A stretch of 64,000 nt of DNA from Prostheceraeus crozeri (Eukaryota > Platyhelminthes > Polycladida > Euryleptidae): the NCBI GenBank assembly GCA_907163375.1, contig CAJQUW010011263.1, positions 1-64,000 of the forward strand, given 5' to 3'. A program made the position numbers and the translations under genes. Each line of letters starts with the position of its first letter. The stretch's first letter is position 1. Below the pieces are notes generated by a model. That model saw only the letters and a program-made list of their open reading frames with translations. It had not been told where the DNA came from and ran no database searches. This document shows positions 1 to 8,650 of this stretch, piece after piece.

Positions 1-66
1 TATCTCTATTTCTAATTCACGATTATTCGGGATATATGCACCTCCACCAACATTTGGTAACATCAT
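1..66 (-). CDS. N-terminus of an unidentified gene running off the left edge
   Basis: Reading leftwards from an ATG at 66-64 (a second ATG follows directly) the frame is open to the window edge and gives MMLPNVGGGAYIPNN followed by an acidic stretch. It is divergent to the zinc-finger gene at 175, with about 110 very AT-rich bases between them, a normal arrangement for compact viral elements. Only 22 residues are visible, so the product is unknown. The Gly-rich start does not identify it. Its AT-rich codon use matches the rest of the element. Confidence 0.4.
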   Translation of the reverse strand, partial: MMLPNVGGGAYIPNNRELEIEI

Positions 67-174
67 TTTTAAACAATAAAAATAAAATTTTTTCTGATTA
101 TAAAAAATACATAAATTATAAAAAAATAAAATTTTTCCTAATAAAAATAAAATTTTTCCTAATAAAAATAAAAA
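67..174. promoter_or_regulatory. AT-rich divergent intergenic region with a short direct repeat
   Basis: This spacer separates two divergent genes. A unit close to AATAAAATTTTTCCTAATAA occurs twice in succession around 125-165, just before the ATG at 175. Position and repetition suggest promoter or leader elements; no recognised factor site is visible. Confidence 0.3.
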
Positions 175-1080
175 ATGGAAATGACTCAAATTTGTCAAGT
201 TTGCAATATGCGTTTTTTAAATCAAACACTATTATATTCTCATATGAAAAACACACCATGTGGTATGCATATGAATCAATTACAACCTAATAATATACAA
301 CCTAATAATATACAACCTAATAATATTCAACCTAATAATATTCAGAATAATATTCAACCTAATAATAGTATTCAGTATAATAATATTCAATCAGAGCAAC
401 CATTACAAAGATAAAAGCATTTATTTATTTCAGATAAAGAACAAAATCTTTATACTGCTAGAATAAATACACCTAGGCAAAATACTGCTAGAATAAATAC
501 TGCTAGAATAAATACACCTAGGCAAAATAATAATAATTATTTAGCACAAAATAATAATGTAGCACAAAATAATCCTTTTGTTCAAAATAATAATGTAGCA
601 CAAAATAATTATATTGATAAAAATCAATTTGTTGAAAGTAATAACAAAAAAAAAATATGTTCTGGTTGTAATAAAAATATAACGTCCAAAAATTTTGCAC
701 GTCATTTAAAATTATGCGAACAAACAGAAGAGGTTAAAAAAGAAAAAAAAGATAAATTAAAAGATCAGTTATGTCGTAATTGTAATAAATATTTTACAAA
801 TCAAGGAATTACTAATCATTATAATTCTTGTATAAGTTCTACAAGACAATGTACAAGTTGTCAAAATACTAAACCTAAGACAGAGTTTTATGATAGTAAA
901 TATCAGTGTAAGGATTGTTTAAAGGAAAAAGTAAAATGTAGAGGTTGTCAAAAAATTATATTAAAGAAAAATTTTTAGCGACATGTAACACTATGTCCAA
1001 AACTTAATCAACATAATAATCAACATAATAATAATTTATGTCAAAATAATAATTTATGTTAAAATAATAATTTATATTAG
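175..1080 (+). pseudogene. Multi-zinc-finger protein interrupted by in-frame stops
   Basis: An ATG at 175 opens a C2H2-like finger (CQVCNMRF..H) followed by repeated PNNIQ units. An in-frame TAA at 412-414 stops it, but the same frame stays open afterwards for about 190 codons: Asn/Gln-rich repeats, then at least three Cys-pair modules of the type CSGCNKNI..FARHLKLC, CRNCNKYF and CTSCQN. A TAG at 976-978 lies exactly between Phe and Arg-His of a further finger, and a TAA at 1060-1062 replaces CAA of the preceding repeat unit. The unbroken frame across three stops argues for a decaying gene rather than chance. Such fingers in virus-like elements usually bind nucleic acid; the specific role is unknown. 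Readthrough of the stops is possible but unsupported. Confidence 0.6.
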
Positions 1081-1136
1081 TATTTCAACTAAAATAGTTG
1101 TATTTCAACTAAAATAGTTGTATTTCAACTAAAATA
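1081..1136. repeat. 20-bp tandem repeat, nearly three copies
   Basis: TATTTCAACTAAAATAGTTG is repeated twice perfectly and a third time in part. The unit contains the short inverted pair CAACTA/TAGTTG, so each copy could form a small hairpin. It lies directly after the broken zinc-finger gene. Confidence 0.85.
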
Positions 1137-1200
1137 ATCTTATATATATTAAAATATTATTTTTTTATAAAGAATAAAATATTATTTTATTAAAATATTC

Positions 1201-1340
1201 TTAAGCATTCCGGAAGAGAGGAGAGGTATAAAAATACTTCTTTTGAGTATAGGAACAAAAAGTCCGACACATTCCGGAGGTTCTACAGAGGTTAAAAACA
1301 CTCATAAGAGTGTAAGAATGCTAGTCCGGAATCAACAAAT
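1201..1340. other. GC-richer structured island upstream of the ATPase gene
   Basis: In a stretch otherwise made of A and T this island carries ATTCCGGA near 1208 and again near 1273, the inverted TCCGGAAT near 1325, and a hairpin ACACTC-ATAA-GAGTGT near 1298-1313. No reading frame is open across it. It may be a structured leader, a small RNA or an inserted repeat; the sequence does not decide between these. Confidence 0.35.
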
Positions 1341-1375
1341 AATAACTCCTAAATTTTTTATTTAAAAAATAATAA

Positions 1376-2404
1376 ATGAATAAAAGCGAAAATTTGGAAG
1401 ATTTATATTCACCGGTTATAATTAAAAGTGATAAAAGTAATAAAAGTAATAAAAGTAATCTAAGTCGTCATAAATCTCTTAATGCAATAAACGAAATAAT
1501 AAATAATTATATGAATAACACTGAGTTTCAAGATACACTAACCCCTCAAGATCCGAATCTAAAAGATATTAATAATATTGTAGATAATCCTATATATAAT
1601 ACTAGATATAATAATAATAATATAGATAAAAATATATATAATAATATAGATAAAAATACATATAATAAAAGATATTTAGAGACACTACCCCCTAATTCAT
1701 CTCTTAATAAAAAAATACCACAATCAGATCTTACACGTCTTTGGAATTTTTTAAAATTTCATTGTATAAAAATATTGTTAGCATGTATTTTAATATTTTT
1801 TATTTATCATCTTGTTATATGTATTGGAAATCAATGGGGTTACTTTCTAACAGAGGAACAAAAGAGAATAAATTTTTATAACCAAGAAAAAAAAACTTTT
1901 AAAGGATGGAAGACTGAGGAAGATAAGATTAAGGATAAAACTAATAATAAAAATATTAAACAAGGTAAAATGTATCAAGAAAATTTACATTTCATTGTTT
2001 ACGGTAAAACTGGAAGTGGTAAGACTACGTTTATTAAAAAATATATAAACCAATATTATAAGGATGAAACAAAAGTACATATTTTTTGTATGCATACTTC
2101 TGAATGGCCAACTTTTACAAACGTCTATAATGATAAACAATTAGATGAGTTACAAGATATGGAAAGTTTTGCTGGTACACCTGAAAATAAATCTTTATTA
2201 ATTTTAGATGATGTTGCAAGTTTATCAAAACAAAAAAATATGTCAGAAATATTTACAAAAGGAAGACATCAAAATATTCAAATAGTTGTATTAGCTCATA
2301 AAGCTTGTGATGTAGATAATAAGATTAGAGAAAACATTCAAACATTTTTTACAACTACACAAAATAATGCAGCATTCTTTAATGATATTAATAAAAAATT
2401 ATAA
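1376..2404 (+). CDS. A32/FtsK-like packaging ATPase with a transmembrane anchor
   Basis: The 342-residue protein begins with a low-complexity Ser/Lys/Asn-rich region (1-110), then a hydrophobic segment around residues 127-150 (ILLACILIFFIYHLVICI) and a C-terminal P-loop domain. Walker A is GKTGSGKTT at about 210-218; Walker B is LLILDD at about 274-279; a following TKGRHQNIQIVVLAH matches the sensor region of viral genome-packaging ATPases of the A32/FtsK-HerA group. In Polintons, virophages and related viruses these enzymes pump DNA into capsids. The membrane segment is unusual and suggests a membrane-bound form. The gene is followed one base later by the next ORF, so the two are probably co-transcribed. 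It is clearly different from the second ATPase at 9,579. Confidence 0.8.
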   Translation: MNKSENLEDLYSPVIIKSDKSNKSNKSNLSRHKSLNAINEIINNYMNNTEFQDTLTPQDPNLKDINNIVDNPIYNTRYNNNNIDKNIYNNIDKNTYNKRYLETLPPNSSLNKKIPQSDLTRLWNFLKFHCIKILLACILIFFIYHLVICIGNQWGYFLTEEQKRINFYNQEKKTFKGWKTEEDKIKDKTNNKNIKQGKMYQENLHFIVYGKTGSGKTTFIKKYINQYYKDETKVHIFCMHTSEWPTFTNVYNDKQLDELQDMESFAGTPENKSLLILDDVASLSKQKNMSEIFTKGRHQNIQIVVLAHKACDVDNKIRENIQTFFTTTQNNAAFFNDINKKL

Positions 2405-2405
2405 A

Positions 2406-2921
2406 ATGAATATGCCTTTATCATATTATACACAACATAAATATGGAATAATACGTGTTGACACCATAAGAGGACATATGCAAGTATATGATAAAGATTT
2501 AAATATATTAGTAGATACCGAACATGAAATCTATAATAACTCTCAAGATTTTGATATTAGAATGTATGCAAATGCAAAACATTTATCAAATCAAGTTATA
2601 GAACAAATAATTATCTTTTTAGAGTCTGAAGCAAAAGTACCACTAAAAATTATTCCTGATACATTTTATTTTTATTTTGATCATTATTTAAATGCAAAAT
2701 TTGGTATACCAATACCTAACAGATTACAAGATAATGAAACATTAAACTATTTAAAAATTGCAATAAATGATGTTAGAAACGGTTTAAGAAAAGCAACCCC
2801 AATAATATCTGATGTTAAATCTACATTTTCTGATGCTAAATCTACATTTGATGAAGCCAAAAAAACATATAATGATATAAAACCATTAATAAATGGTGTA
2901 AGTGAAATACTTAATAATTAA
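2406..2921 (+). CDS. Small protein with a helical heptad C-terminus, function unknown
   Basis: I place the start at the ATG at 2406, one base after the stop of the ATPase gene; an upstream non-ATG extension would overlap that gene. The product is 171 residues. The middle has a Tyr-rich globular stretch (TFYFYFDHYLNAKFG), and the end has 7-residue repeats (SDVKSTF, SDAKSTF, DEAKKTY) that would form an amphipathic helix or coiled coil. Tight coupling to the ATPase suggests a virion or packaging role, which is inference only. I do not recognise the family with certainty. Confidence 0.6.
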   Translation: MNMPLSYYTQHKYGIIRVDTIRGHMQVYDKDLNILVDTEHEIYNNSQDFDIRMYANAKHLSNQVIEQIIIFLESEAKVPLKIIPDTFYFYFDHYLNAKFGIPIPNRLQDNETLNYLKIAINDVRNGLRKATPIISDVKSTFSDAKSTFDEAKKTYNDIKPLINGVSEILNN

Positions 2922-3080
2922 ACAAATTTATCATAATTAAACAAATTTATCATAATCAAACCGAAGGTACTAGGGCTTCGCACGATTTTGCAGATATATT
3001 AGTATTTTTTTCTCTAAAAATTAAAACAAAAATTCTTTTAAAAAAACTAAAACACAAATTTTTTCTTTAAAAAATAAAAA
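2922..3080. other. Intergenic spacer with duplicated 17-mer
   Basis: AAACAAATTTATCATAAT is repeated in tandem at about 2921-2956, directly after the stop codon, followed by one copy of the element's dispersed GC-rich repeat (2961-2990). The last 70 bases are A/T runs leading into the ATG at 3081. Confidence 0.6.
2961..2990 (+). repeat. Dispersed GC-rich palindromic repeat, copy 1 (intergenic)
   Basis: Core ACCGAAGGTACTAGGGCTTC with CGCACGAT after it. It shares the ...AGGGCTTCGC(C)CG... core with five other sites in this AT-rich element. Confidence 0.7.
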
Positions 3081-3497
3081 ATGGAAAAATTTTATTGCAA
3101 CTTATGTAAAAAAAAGTTACAAACAAAAAGAAGTTATCAATCTCATCTACAAAGTAAAATGCATTTACAAAATGTAGAACGAGTTGATGAAGGAAATATA
3201 TTAAAATTAAATAGTTATAAAAACTATCTAGAAACATTGCCTATTGATATAAAAGTTAAAAAAATGTTTGATGATTATTCACATTCGGAATATAAAAAAG
3301 TTTTTAATAGTGAAGATGAAGCCGTAACAGATATAAAATATTTATTTAGCGATACTGATGAATTTAACGAAATAGATGAATTTAACGAAATAGATGAATT
3401 TGATGAAGCTGAACGAACCGATGAAGCCTTAGCAAATATAAAATATTTATTTAATCAGTCTTTTGAACATAATGAAACCGATAAAACCTTTTTCTGA
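3081..3497 (+). CDS. U1/C2H2-type zinc-finger protein overlapping the polymerase gene
   Basis: The 138-residue product starts with a single finger, CNLCKKKL then H-x5-H (QSHLQSKMH), the spacing of U1-like fingers. The rest is acidic, with a tandem DEFNEI repeat near residue 95 and a repeated IKYLF motif. The stop overlaps the polymerase frame by more than 20 bases, and the polymerase frame is +1 relative to this one. In the second element of the window zinc fingers are fused to the N-terminus of the polymerase, so this may be the N-terminal part of the same protein, separated by frameshifting or by a one-base mutation in the TTTTT run near 3489. Confidence 0.6.
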   Translation: MEKFYCNLCKKKLQTKRSYQSHLQSKMHLQNVERVDEGNILKLNSYKNYLETLPIDIKVKKMFDDYSHSEYKKVFNSEDEAVTDIKYLFSDTDEFNEIDEFNEIDEFDEAERTDEALANIKYLFNQSFEHNETDKTFF

Positions 3498-6400
3498 TAT
3501 TCTAACCAACTTTTATAATATATTTAAGAAATCTTTCAAATGTTATATGAATGTAGAAGTACTTTATACAAAAAATGGACCTGATGGAATTCCTGAAGAA
3601 ATAATACAAGGACATTTTACAAATTCACAAGAAATTCATAATGTAAATGATATACAACCCATATTTGAATCGATGATACTTAAATTAGAAAATTGTATAA
3701 TTGAAGCCCAGTTACGTGAATCTGGTTGGAGATTTGTTAAAATACTATCTAAGAAAATAGTAATTGATAAATATAAAAATAATACTGGTGGTAGTTATGT
3801 TTCTTTACCTTTCAGTTCACCACAAATAATCAACATAAAAAATGAAGATGATTATTGTTTTCTGTGGAGTATTATAGCACATTTACATCCTGCAGAATAT
3901 CATAAAGAAAGACTAAGTCATTATAATAAAGAAGAATACATAAATGAATTTGATCTTTCTGATGGCTTAGATGAATTTCCATATGATTATAATAGGTTAC
4001 TAAAGTTTCATAAAAAGAATAAAAATTTAATTGAAGTAAATGTTTTTGAATTAAATGTGAATTATGTTTCTATTGGTAAAATTACTCCACTTTACTCAGA
4101 TTCAAAAAAATTTTATTTGAATAATAAAAATTTATGCCAATCAGAAATAGTATATAATGATAGAGGTAATTACATGCATCATAATATTTTTTACCAAGGA
4201 AATATAATATGTACTGAAAAATTTGAACTTGTTAAAACACTATCACCAATAATGATTAATCATAATAATTATAAAGGACGTACTGATGATTATAATTACA
4301 AATATTCATCTTTATCTTCAGAATATCAACAAAAATTAGAAAATTTAAATAAAAGTTTACAAAAATGTAAAATAGATTATCAACAACAAACACAAATGTT
4401 ACTACAAGAATATCACCATAAATATCAAAATAAGATAGAAACAATTCAAAAATTAAATGAAGAAAATAATAAAGAATTAAATGAAGAAAATAATGAAGAA
4501 AATGAAACCAAACAAAAAATAAATGAATCTTTAAAAAAATGTCTACAACAATATAAAGAACAATATGATAAAGAATATATTTATCAGCTACAAATATTAA
4601 ATCAAAATAATTATCAAAATACATTTAATATTACAAAAGAAATTAATGAAACACATGAAATATATAAAGATGAATTTGAAAAACTAGAACAGTCAAAACA
4701 ACCAGCACAAGCGAATATATTATATTATCAGGGTCATTTTATATTGTGTAAAGATGTTTCTATATTTACAAAAACTTCAGATAATAAAAATTTTCCTTGT
4801 CTTCAATGTATGACAAGTTTTAGAACTTTAGAAGAAATGAATAGACATTTGGAGAATTGTCAACAAAACGAAGCAGTTCAAAATACTTTTCCTAAAGATG
4901 ATTATTTAGAATATAATAAATGGTATTTTAAAAATAAAGTACCCTTTACTATTTATTGTGATTTTGAAGCATATAATGTTAATATGACACAAAATCGAAC
5001 GGAAAGTTCCAGGGCTTCACCCGATTCTGAAAATTATAATTCTGAAAAAAGTGCGCCTGAAAGAAGTGCGCCTGGAAAAAGTTCAGCTGAACAAAGTAAA
5101 GAAAAATATTTATTTGAACAAAAACCATTATGTTGGGGAATGTACATTCATTCAAATTATCCTGAATTATTTAAATCAGAATATTTACAATACTATGGTG
5201 AAGACAGTTCAGAAATGTTTACAAAGAAAGTAGAAGAATTACAAGGACGTTTTTCACAATTGCTTGAAACAAATAAACCAATGATACCATTAACAGATGA
5301 AGAAAGAAAAGAATTTTATGATGAAATAAATTGTTATTACTGTGGAAAAGGTTTTGCAAATAAATATAAAACTGGCAGAGGTAGATATATTGATAAAGTA
5401 AAAGATCATGATCATCTAAATGGATTATATAGAGGTGCAGCACATAATTCTTGTAATCTTAATGCTAACAAATTTAAATATAACTTTGTTCCTTTATATT
5501 TCTACAATGGTTCTAAATATGATTTCCATCTAGTAATGAAAGATTTATTTTCATCTGAAAAATTACAACAACAAAAAATAAATGTACTATGTAAACAAGA
5601 AGAAGAATATTTTTCAATGCAATTAGGTTGTATTAGAATTTTAGATGCATTTAGATTTTTTACTCCTTATTCATTAGATGTTATGGGAAAAACTTTGAAA
5701 TCTGAACAATGTAAAATATTAAATAAATATAATTTAAAACCTTTAAAAGGAATATTTCCGTATGAGTACATAACTGGAGATTTTAATTCTGTGAATAAAA
5801 TTATGGAAGAAGAACAACTTCCTCCAATAAATAAATTTAAATCAACATTAAAACAATCACAATTATCTGACGAAGACTATGCAGAAGCTGAAAAGAATTG
5901 GAGAGACTTAAATTGTAAAACAATGTATGATTATACAATGAAATATCTACAGATAGATGTATTAATACTAGCTGATCTTTTTGAAAACTTTCGTGATATG
6001 TGTTTAGAATATTACGGAATAGATCCATGTTATTGTTATTCTACACCAGGTTTAACATGGTTAGCAGGATTAAAACATACTGGTGTTCCAGCCGATGGCT
6101 CTAGGACAAAGTCCGTTAAACTTAAACATTATAAAGAAAATACATATGATAAATTATTATTTTTTGAATCTGGAATTAGAGGTGGAGTTTCATCAGTTTT
6201 AGGTAATAGATATGTTAAATGTTATAATAAGAAAGTAAATCCACATACATATGGAATAATGAAACCTTTATCTCCAGAAGAAAAAGAAAATATATTAGAA
6301 ATTTTTCGAACGAAACGAGAAGGAGTAGAACGTGAAAAAGCAATTGATGAATTCATGAGAGAAAACTATTTGTTATATTATGATTTTAATAGCTTATATT

Positions 6401-7623
6401 CTTCTTGCATGATACAAGAATTACCAACAGGTGAAATGACATGGTGTAATAATCGTACGACATCAGAGATGTCTACTAGGGCTTCGCCCGTTCTAGATTA
6501 TCAAAGAACATATGATGGTGAAAATAATTTTGGTTATGTATATGAAGTTGATTTAGTATACCCTGATTATATAAAAGAAGCAACAAAATATTATCCTTTC
6601 TGTCCAGAAAACAAAATTCCCAATATAGAAGATTTTTCAGATTATCAAAAATCTATAATTCCGAAAAAATACAGACCAACAAAAAAACTTATGTTAACAC
6701 AAGGTAATAAAGGAAAGTATGTTGTTGAAGGAAGAATGCTAGATTGGTATTTAGATCATGGCATGATTCTCACCAAAATACATCGAAAACTAGAGTATAG
6801 AAAATCTAAATGGTTAAAAAATTATATAGAGTTCAATATTGAAAAACGCAAAATATCTAAAAGAAATAAAGATGATTTTGGAAACGTTTTCTTCAAATTA
6901 ATGAATAATGCATTTTATGGTAAGACTTTAGAAAATGTGCGTAATAGACAAAATATTGAAATAGTTTATGATAGAGATAGATTTCAAAATTTAACAAGGA
7001 AACCTACATATAAAAGAACTACTAGATTCAGTGATGAACTTTGTGCTGTTCATCTAAGAAGAAGCATTGTAAAACATGATAAGTTTAATTTCATTGGTTT
7101 CACTATATTAGAATTAGCTAAACTATTTATGTATAGTTTTATATATGATTATTTAGCACCTGCTTATGGCAAAAACTATAAATTACACTTTACAGATACC
7201 GATTCTATTTTCTTAGAATTAACAGTACCATATGGTTCTTCACTTGATAAAGAAATTAATAAAATAAAAGATATTATTCATCCTTCTGATTTATGTAAAG
7301 TAAAAGATGAATTAGAAGGAAATGAAGATTTCATAACAGAAGCTATATTTTTAAAATCTAAATGTTACTGTTATGATACAACTAATAATATTAAAACACA
7401 TAAAACATTAAAAGGAATTTCAAAGGCATCAGTGGCTAATCAAATAACATTTCAAGATTATAAAAATGCATTATTTAATAATGAAATAAAAACAGCATAT
7501 AATTATAGACTTAATTCAAAAAAACATAAAATGTATTTAAAAGAAGAACATAAATTAGCATTAGATCCATTTGATGATAAAAGAAAAATTTTACCTGATG
7601 GAATAACTACTGAACCTTTTTAA
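3472..7623 (+). CDS. polB: Protein-primed-type family B DNA polymerase with endonuclease VII-like insert
   Basis: I choose the ATG at 3472; the ATG at 3547 is an alternative. About 1,383 residues. Order: an N-terminal domain with DDYCFLWSII near residue 130; a Gln/Glu/Lys coiled coil about 270-410; a C2H2 finger (CLQCMTSF..HLENC) near 442-463; exonuclease motif I YCDFEAY near 495; an endonuclease VII-like zinc module (CYYCGKGF...DHDHLNG) near 620-666; Exo II NGSKYDFH near 680; Exo III YLQIDVLILAD near 825; polymerase motif A DFNSLYS near 970, motif B NNAFYGK near 1145, and motif C DTDS near 1241. All catalytic motifs are present and the frame is intact, so this copy could be functional. This polymerase type replicates linear virus-like elements from a terminal protein. 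Two GC-rich palindromic repeats are inserted in frame. Confidence 0.9.
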   Translation: MKPIKPFSDILTNFYNIFKKSFKCYMNVEVLYTKNGPDGIPEEIIQGHFTNSQEIHNVNDIQPIFESMILKLENCIIEAQLRESGWRFVKILSKKIVIDKYKNNTGGSYVSLPFSSPQIINIKNEDDYCFLWSIIAHLHPAEYHKERLSHYNKEEYINEFDLSDGLDEFPYDYNRLLKFHKKNKNLIEVNVFELNVNYVSIGKITPLYSDSKKFYLNNKNLCQSEIVYNDRGNYMHHNIFYQGNIICTEKFELVKTLSPIMINHNNYKGRTDDYNYKYSSLSSEYQQKLENLNKSLQKCKIDYQQQTQMLLQEYHHKYQNKIETIQKLNEENNKELNEENNEENETKQKINESLKKCLQQYKEQYDKEYIYQLQILNQNNYQNTFNITKEINETHEIYKDEFEKLEQSKQPAQANILYYQGHFILCKDVSIFTKTSDNKNFPCLQCMTSFRTLEEMNRHLENCQQNEAVQNTFPKDDYLEYNKWYFKNKVPFTIYCDFEAYNVNMTQNRTESSRASPDSENYNSEKSAPERSAPGKSSAEQSKEKYLFEQKPLCWGMYIHSNYPELFKSEYLQYYGEDSSEMFTKKVEELQGRFSQLLETNKPMIPLTDEERKEFYDEINCYYCGKGFANKYKTGRGRYIDKVKDHDHLNGLYRGAAHNSCNLNANKFKYNFVPLYFYNGSKYDFHLVMKDLFSSEKLQQQKINVLCKQEEEYFSMQLGCIRILDAFRFFTPYSLDVMGKTLKSEQCKILNKYNLKPLKGIFPYEYITGDFNSVNKIMEEEQLPPINKFKSTLKQSQLSDEDYAEAEKNWRDLNCKTMYDYTMKYLQIDVLILADLFENFRDMCLEYYGIDPCYCYSTPGLTWLAGLKHTGVPADGSRTKSVKLKHYKENTYDKLLFFESGIRGGVSSVLGNRYVKCYNKKVNPHTYGIMKPLSPEEKENILEIFRTKREGVEREKAIDEFMRENYLLYYDFNSLYSSCMIQELPTGEMTWCNNRTTSEMSTRASPVLDYQRTYDGENNFGYVYEVDLVYPDYIKEATKYYPFCPENKIPNIEDFSDYQKSIIPKKYRPTKKLMLTQGNKGKYVVEGRMLDWYLDHGMILTKIHRKLEYRKSKWLKNYIEFNIEKRKISKRNKDDFGNVFFKLMNNAFYGKTLENVRNRQNIEIVYDRDRFQNLTRKPTYKRTTRFSDELCAVHLRRSIVKHDKFNFIGFTILELAKLFMYSFIYDYLAPAYGKNYKLHFTDTDSIFLELTVPYGSSLDKEINKIKDIIHPSDLCKVKDELEGNEDFITEAIFLKSKCYCYDTTNNIKTHKTLKGISKASVANQITFQDYKNALFNNEIKTAYNYRLNSKKHKMYLKEEHKLALDPFDDKRKILPDGITTEPF
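4996..5025 (+). repeat. Dispersed palindromic repeat, copy 2 (inside polB)
   Basis: CGAACGGAAAGTTCCAGGGC then TTCACCCGAT. It is read in frame as RTESSRASPD, between exonuclease motif I and the endonuclease-like module, and is followed by a Ser/Pro/Glu-rich linker. Confidence 0.7.
6091..6117 (+). repeat. Dispersed palindromic repeat, copy 3 (diverged, inside polB)
   Basis: GCCGATGGCTCTAGGACAAA then GTCCGTT. It has the outer parts of the repeat but the GGGCTTCGCCC core is altered to GGACAAAGTCC, which keeps a GGAC/GTCC stem. It is read as ADGSRTKSVK. Confidence 0.45.
6469..6496 (+). repeat. Dispersed palindromic repeat, copy 4 (inside polB)
   Basis: GATGTCTACTAGGGCTTCGC then CCGTTCTAG. The GGGC-TTC-GCCC stem-loop is intact; it is read in frame as EMSTRASPVL, in the palm region after motif A. 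Confidence 0.7.
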
Positions 7624-7742
7624 TTTTCTAATTTCTATTTTCTAAATTTAAAAATATAACAATATAACAATATAACAATATAAAATATTATAAAAATAAA
7701 ATATTATAAAATAAAATAATAATAAAAAATTATCATATAAAA

Positions 7743-8576
7743 ATGGATAAAGTTAGAGCTGATAATTTTAAAAGAATAAAACAATTAGACGAATTAATAA
7801 AACAAAGAAATATTATGAAAGAAAATCATCTTCAACATAGAATGATAAAAGCTGGTATTCAATCTGATATGTTTGATAAATTAAAAATAACTGAAGAAGT
7901 AAAAACTGATTATGAAAAAACTGTCGAACCATTTAAAACTCTTGAAAAGGAACTTAATGAAAAACGTGTTGATATAGCGGATCCTGTACTTAAAACACTA
8001 TTAGATGACTATGGTTTATTAGAGGCAAACATAGATAAAAAATTACCAAAATCTATGTTATTCGAACATTCTACTTTCTTTTTAGATAAAAAATTATTTG
8101 CAAGATTTTATCTTGGTGGTAAAGAAATATTTCCACAACCTTTACGAGGATTAATTTTTACTCCAGATAAAAAACCTATTAGTTTAGATAGAAATTTTGT
8201 TGATCTTTTAAGAGGAGCAGATTTAAAAAATTATGCTGTAGAAGATCTAATAAAATATAAAACTATATTAGATAGAGTTGGCACAGTAAAAACTCTTAGA
8301 CGTTATAAACAATTAGAAAATTTATTATCAACGGGAGTTAAAGTAGGGAAAGGTTTATCTGAAAAACAGAAAACAAAAAAACAGAAAACAGAAACAACCA
8401 TATTTTTACCAGATGATCCACAAGAATTACTAAATAGATTAAATATTTTAATATCTGCAATAAAAGAAGGACATAATTCTAGTTTCAATGAAATTCATGC
8501 TATATTGAAAAGACTGTTAGAAAAGAAGATTCTAAATGAAGAGGATTATAAAAGTGTAACGAACCGATGGTTCTAG
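7743..8576 (+). CDS. Conserved virus-like element protein, function unknown
   Basis: 277 residues. The N-terminal third is helical and charged (LDELIKQRNIMKENH..), the middle contains a GLIFTPDK patch, and after a Lys-rich linker the C-terminal part reads DDPQELLNRLNILISA...FNEIHAILKRL. Proteins with this closing pattern (DDP-x-EL-x-x-RL...NEI) are, to my recollection, found next to this type of polymerase in many invertebrate genomes, but none has a known role. The stop codon TAG lies inside a copy of the dispersed palindromic repeat, so the present C-terminus may be set by that insertion. No membrane segment. Confidence 0.65.
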   Translation: MDKVRADNFKRIKQLDELIKQRNIMKENHLQHRMIKAGIQSDMFDKLKITEEVKTDYEKTVEPFKTLEKELNEKRVDIADPVLKTLLDDYGLLEANIDKKLPKSMLFEHSTFFLDKKLFARFYLGGKEIFPQPLRGLIFTPDKKPISLDRNFVDLLRGADLKNYAVEDLIKYKTILDRVGTVKTLRRYKQLENLLSTGVKVGKGLSEKQKTKKQKTETTIFLPDDPQELLNRLNILISAIKEGHNSSFNEIHAILKRLLEKKILNEEDYKSVTNRWF

Positions 8577-8590
8577 GGCTTCGCCCGTAG
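8561..8590 (+). repeat. Dispersed palindromic repeat, copy 5 (spans a stop codon)
   Basis: CGAACCGATGGTTCTAGGGC then TTCGCCCGT. GAACC-GAT-GGTTC and GGGC-TTC-GCCC form two adjacent hairpins. Its TAG is the stop codon of the gene at 7743. Confidence 0.75.
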
Positions 8591-8650
8591 CTGAAATATG
8601 TTGTTTCTAGTTTTTTATAAAAAATATTTATTTAATTTTTTAGTTTAAAA

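Noticed and set aside
175-1080. Alternative genetic code with TAA/TAG as glutamine
   Set aside because: The polymerase, ATPase and other genes of the element use CAA throughout, have no internal stops over more than 1,300 codons, and end in TAA or TAG.
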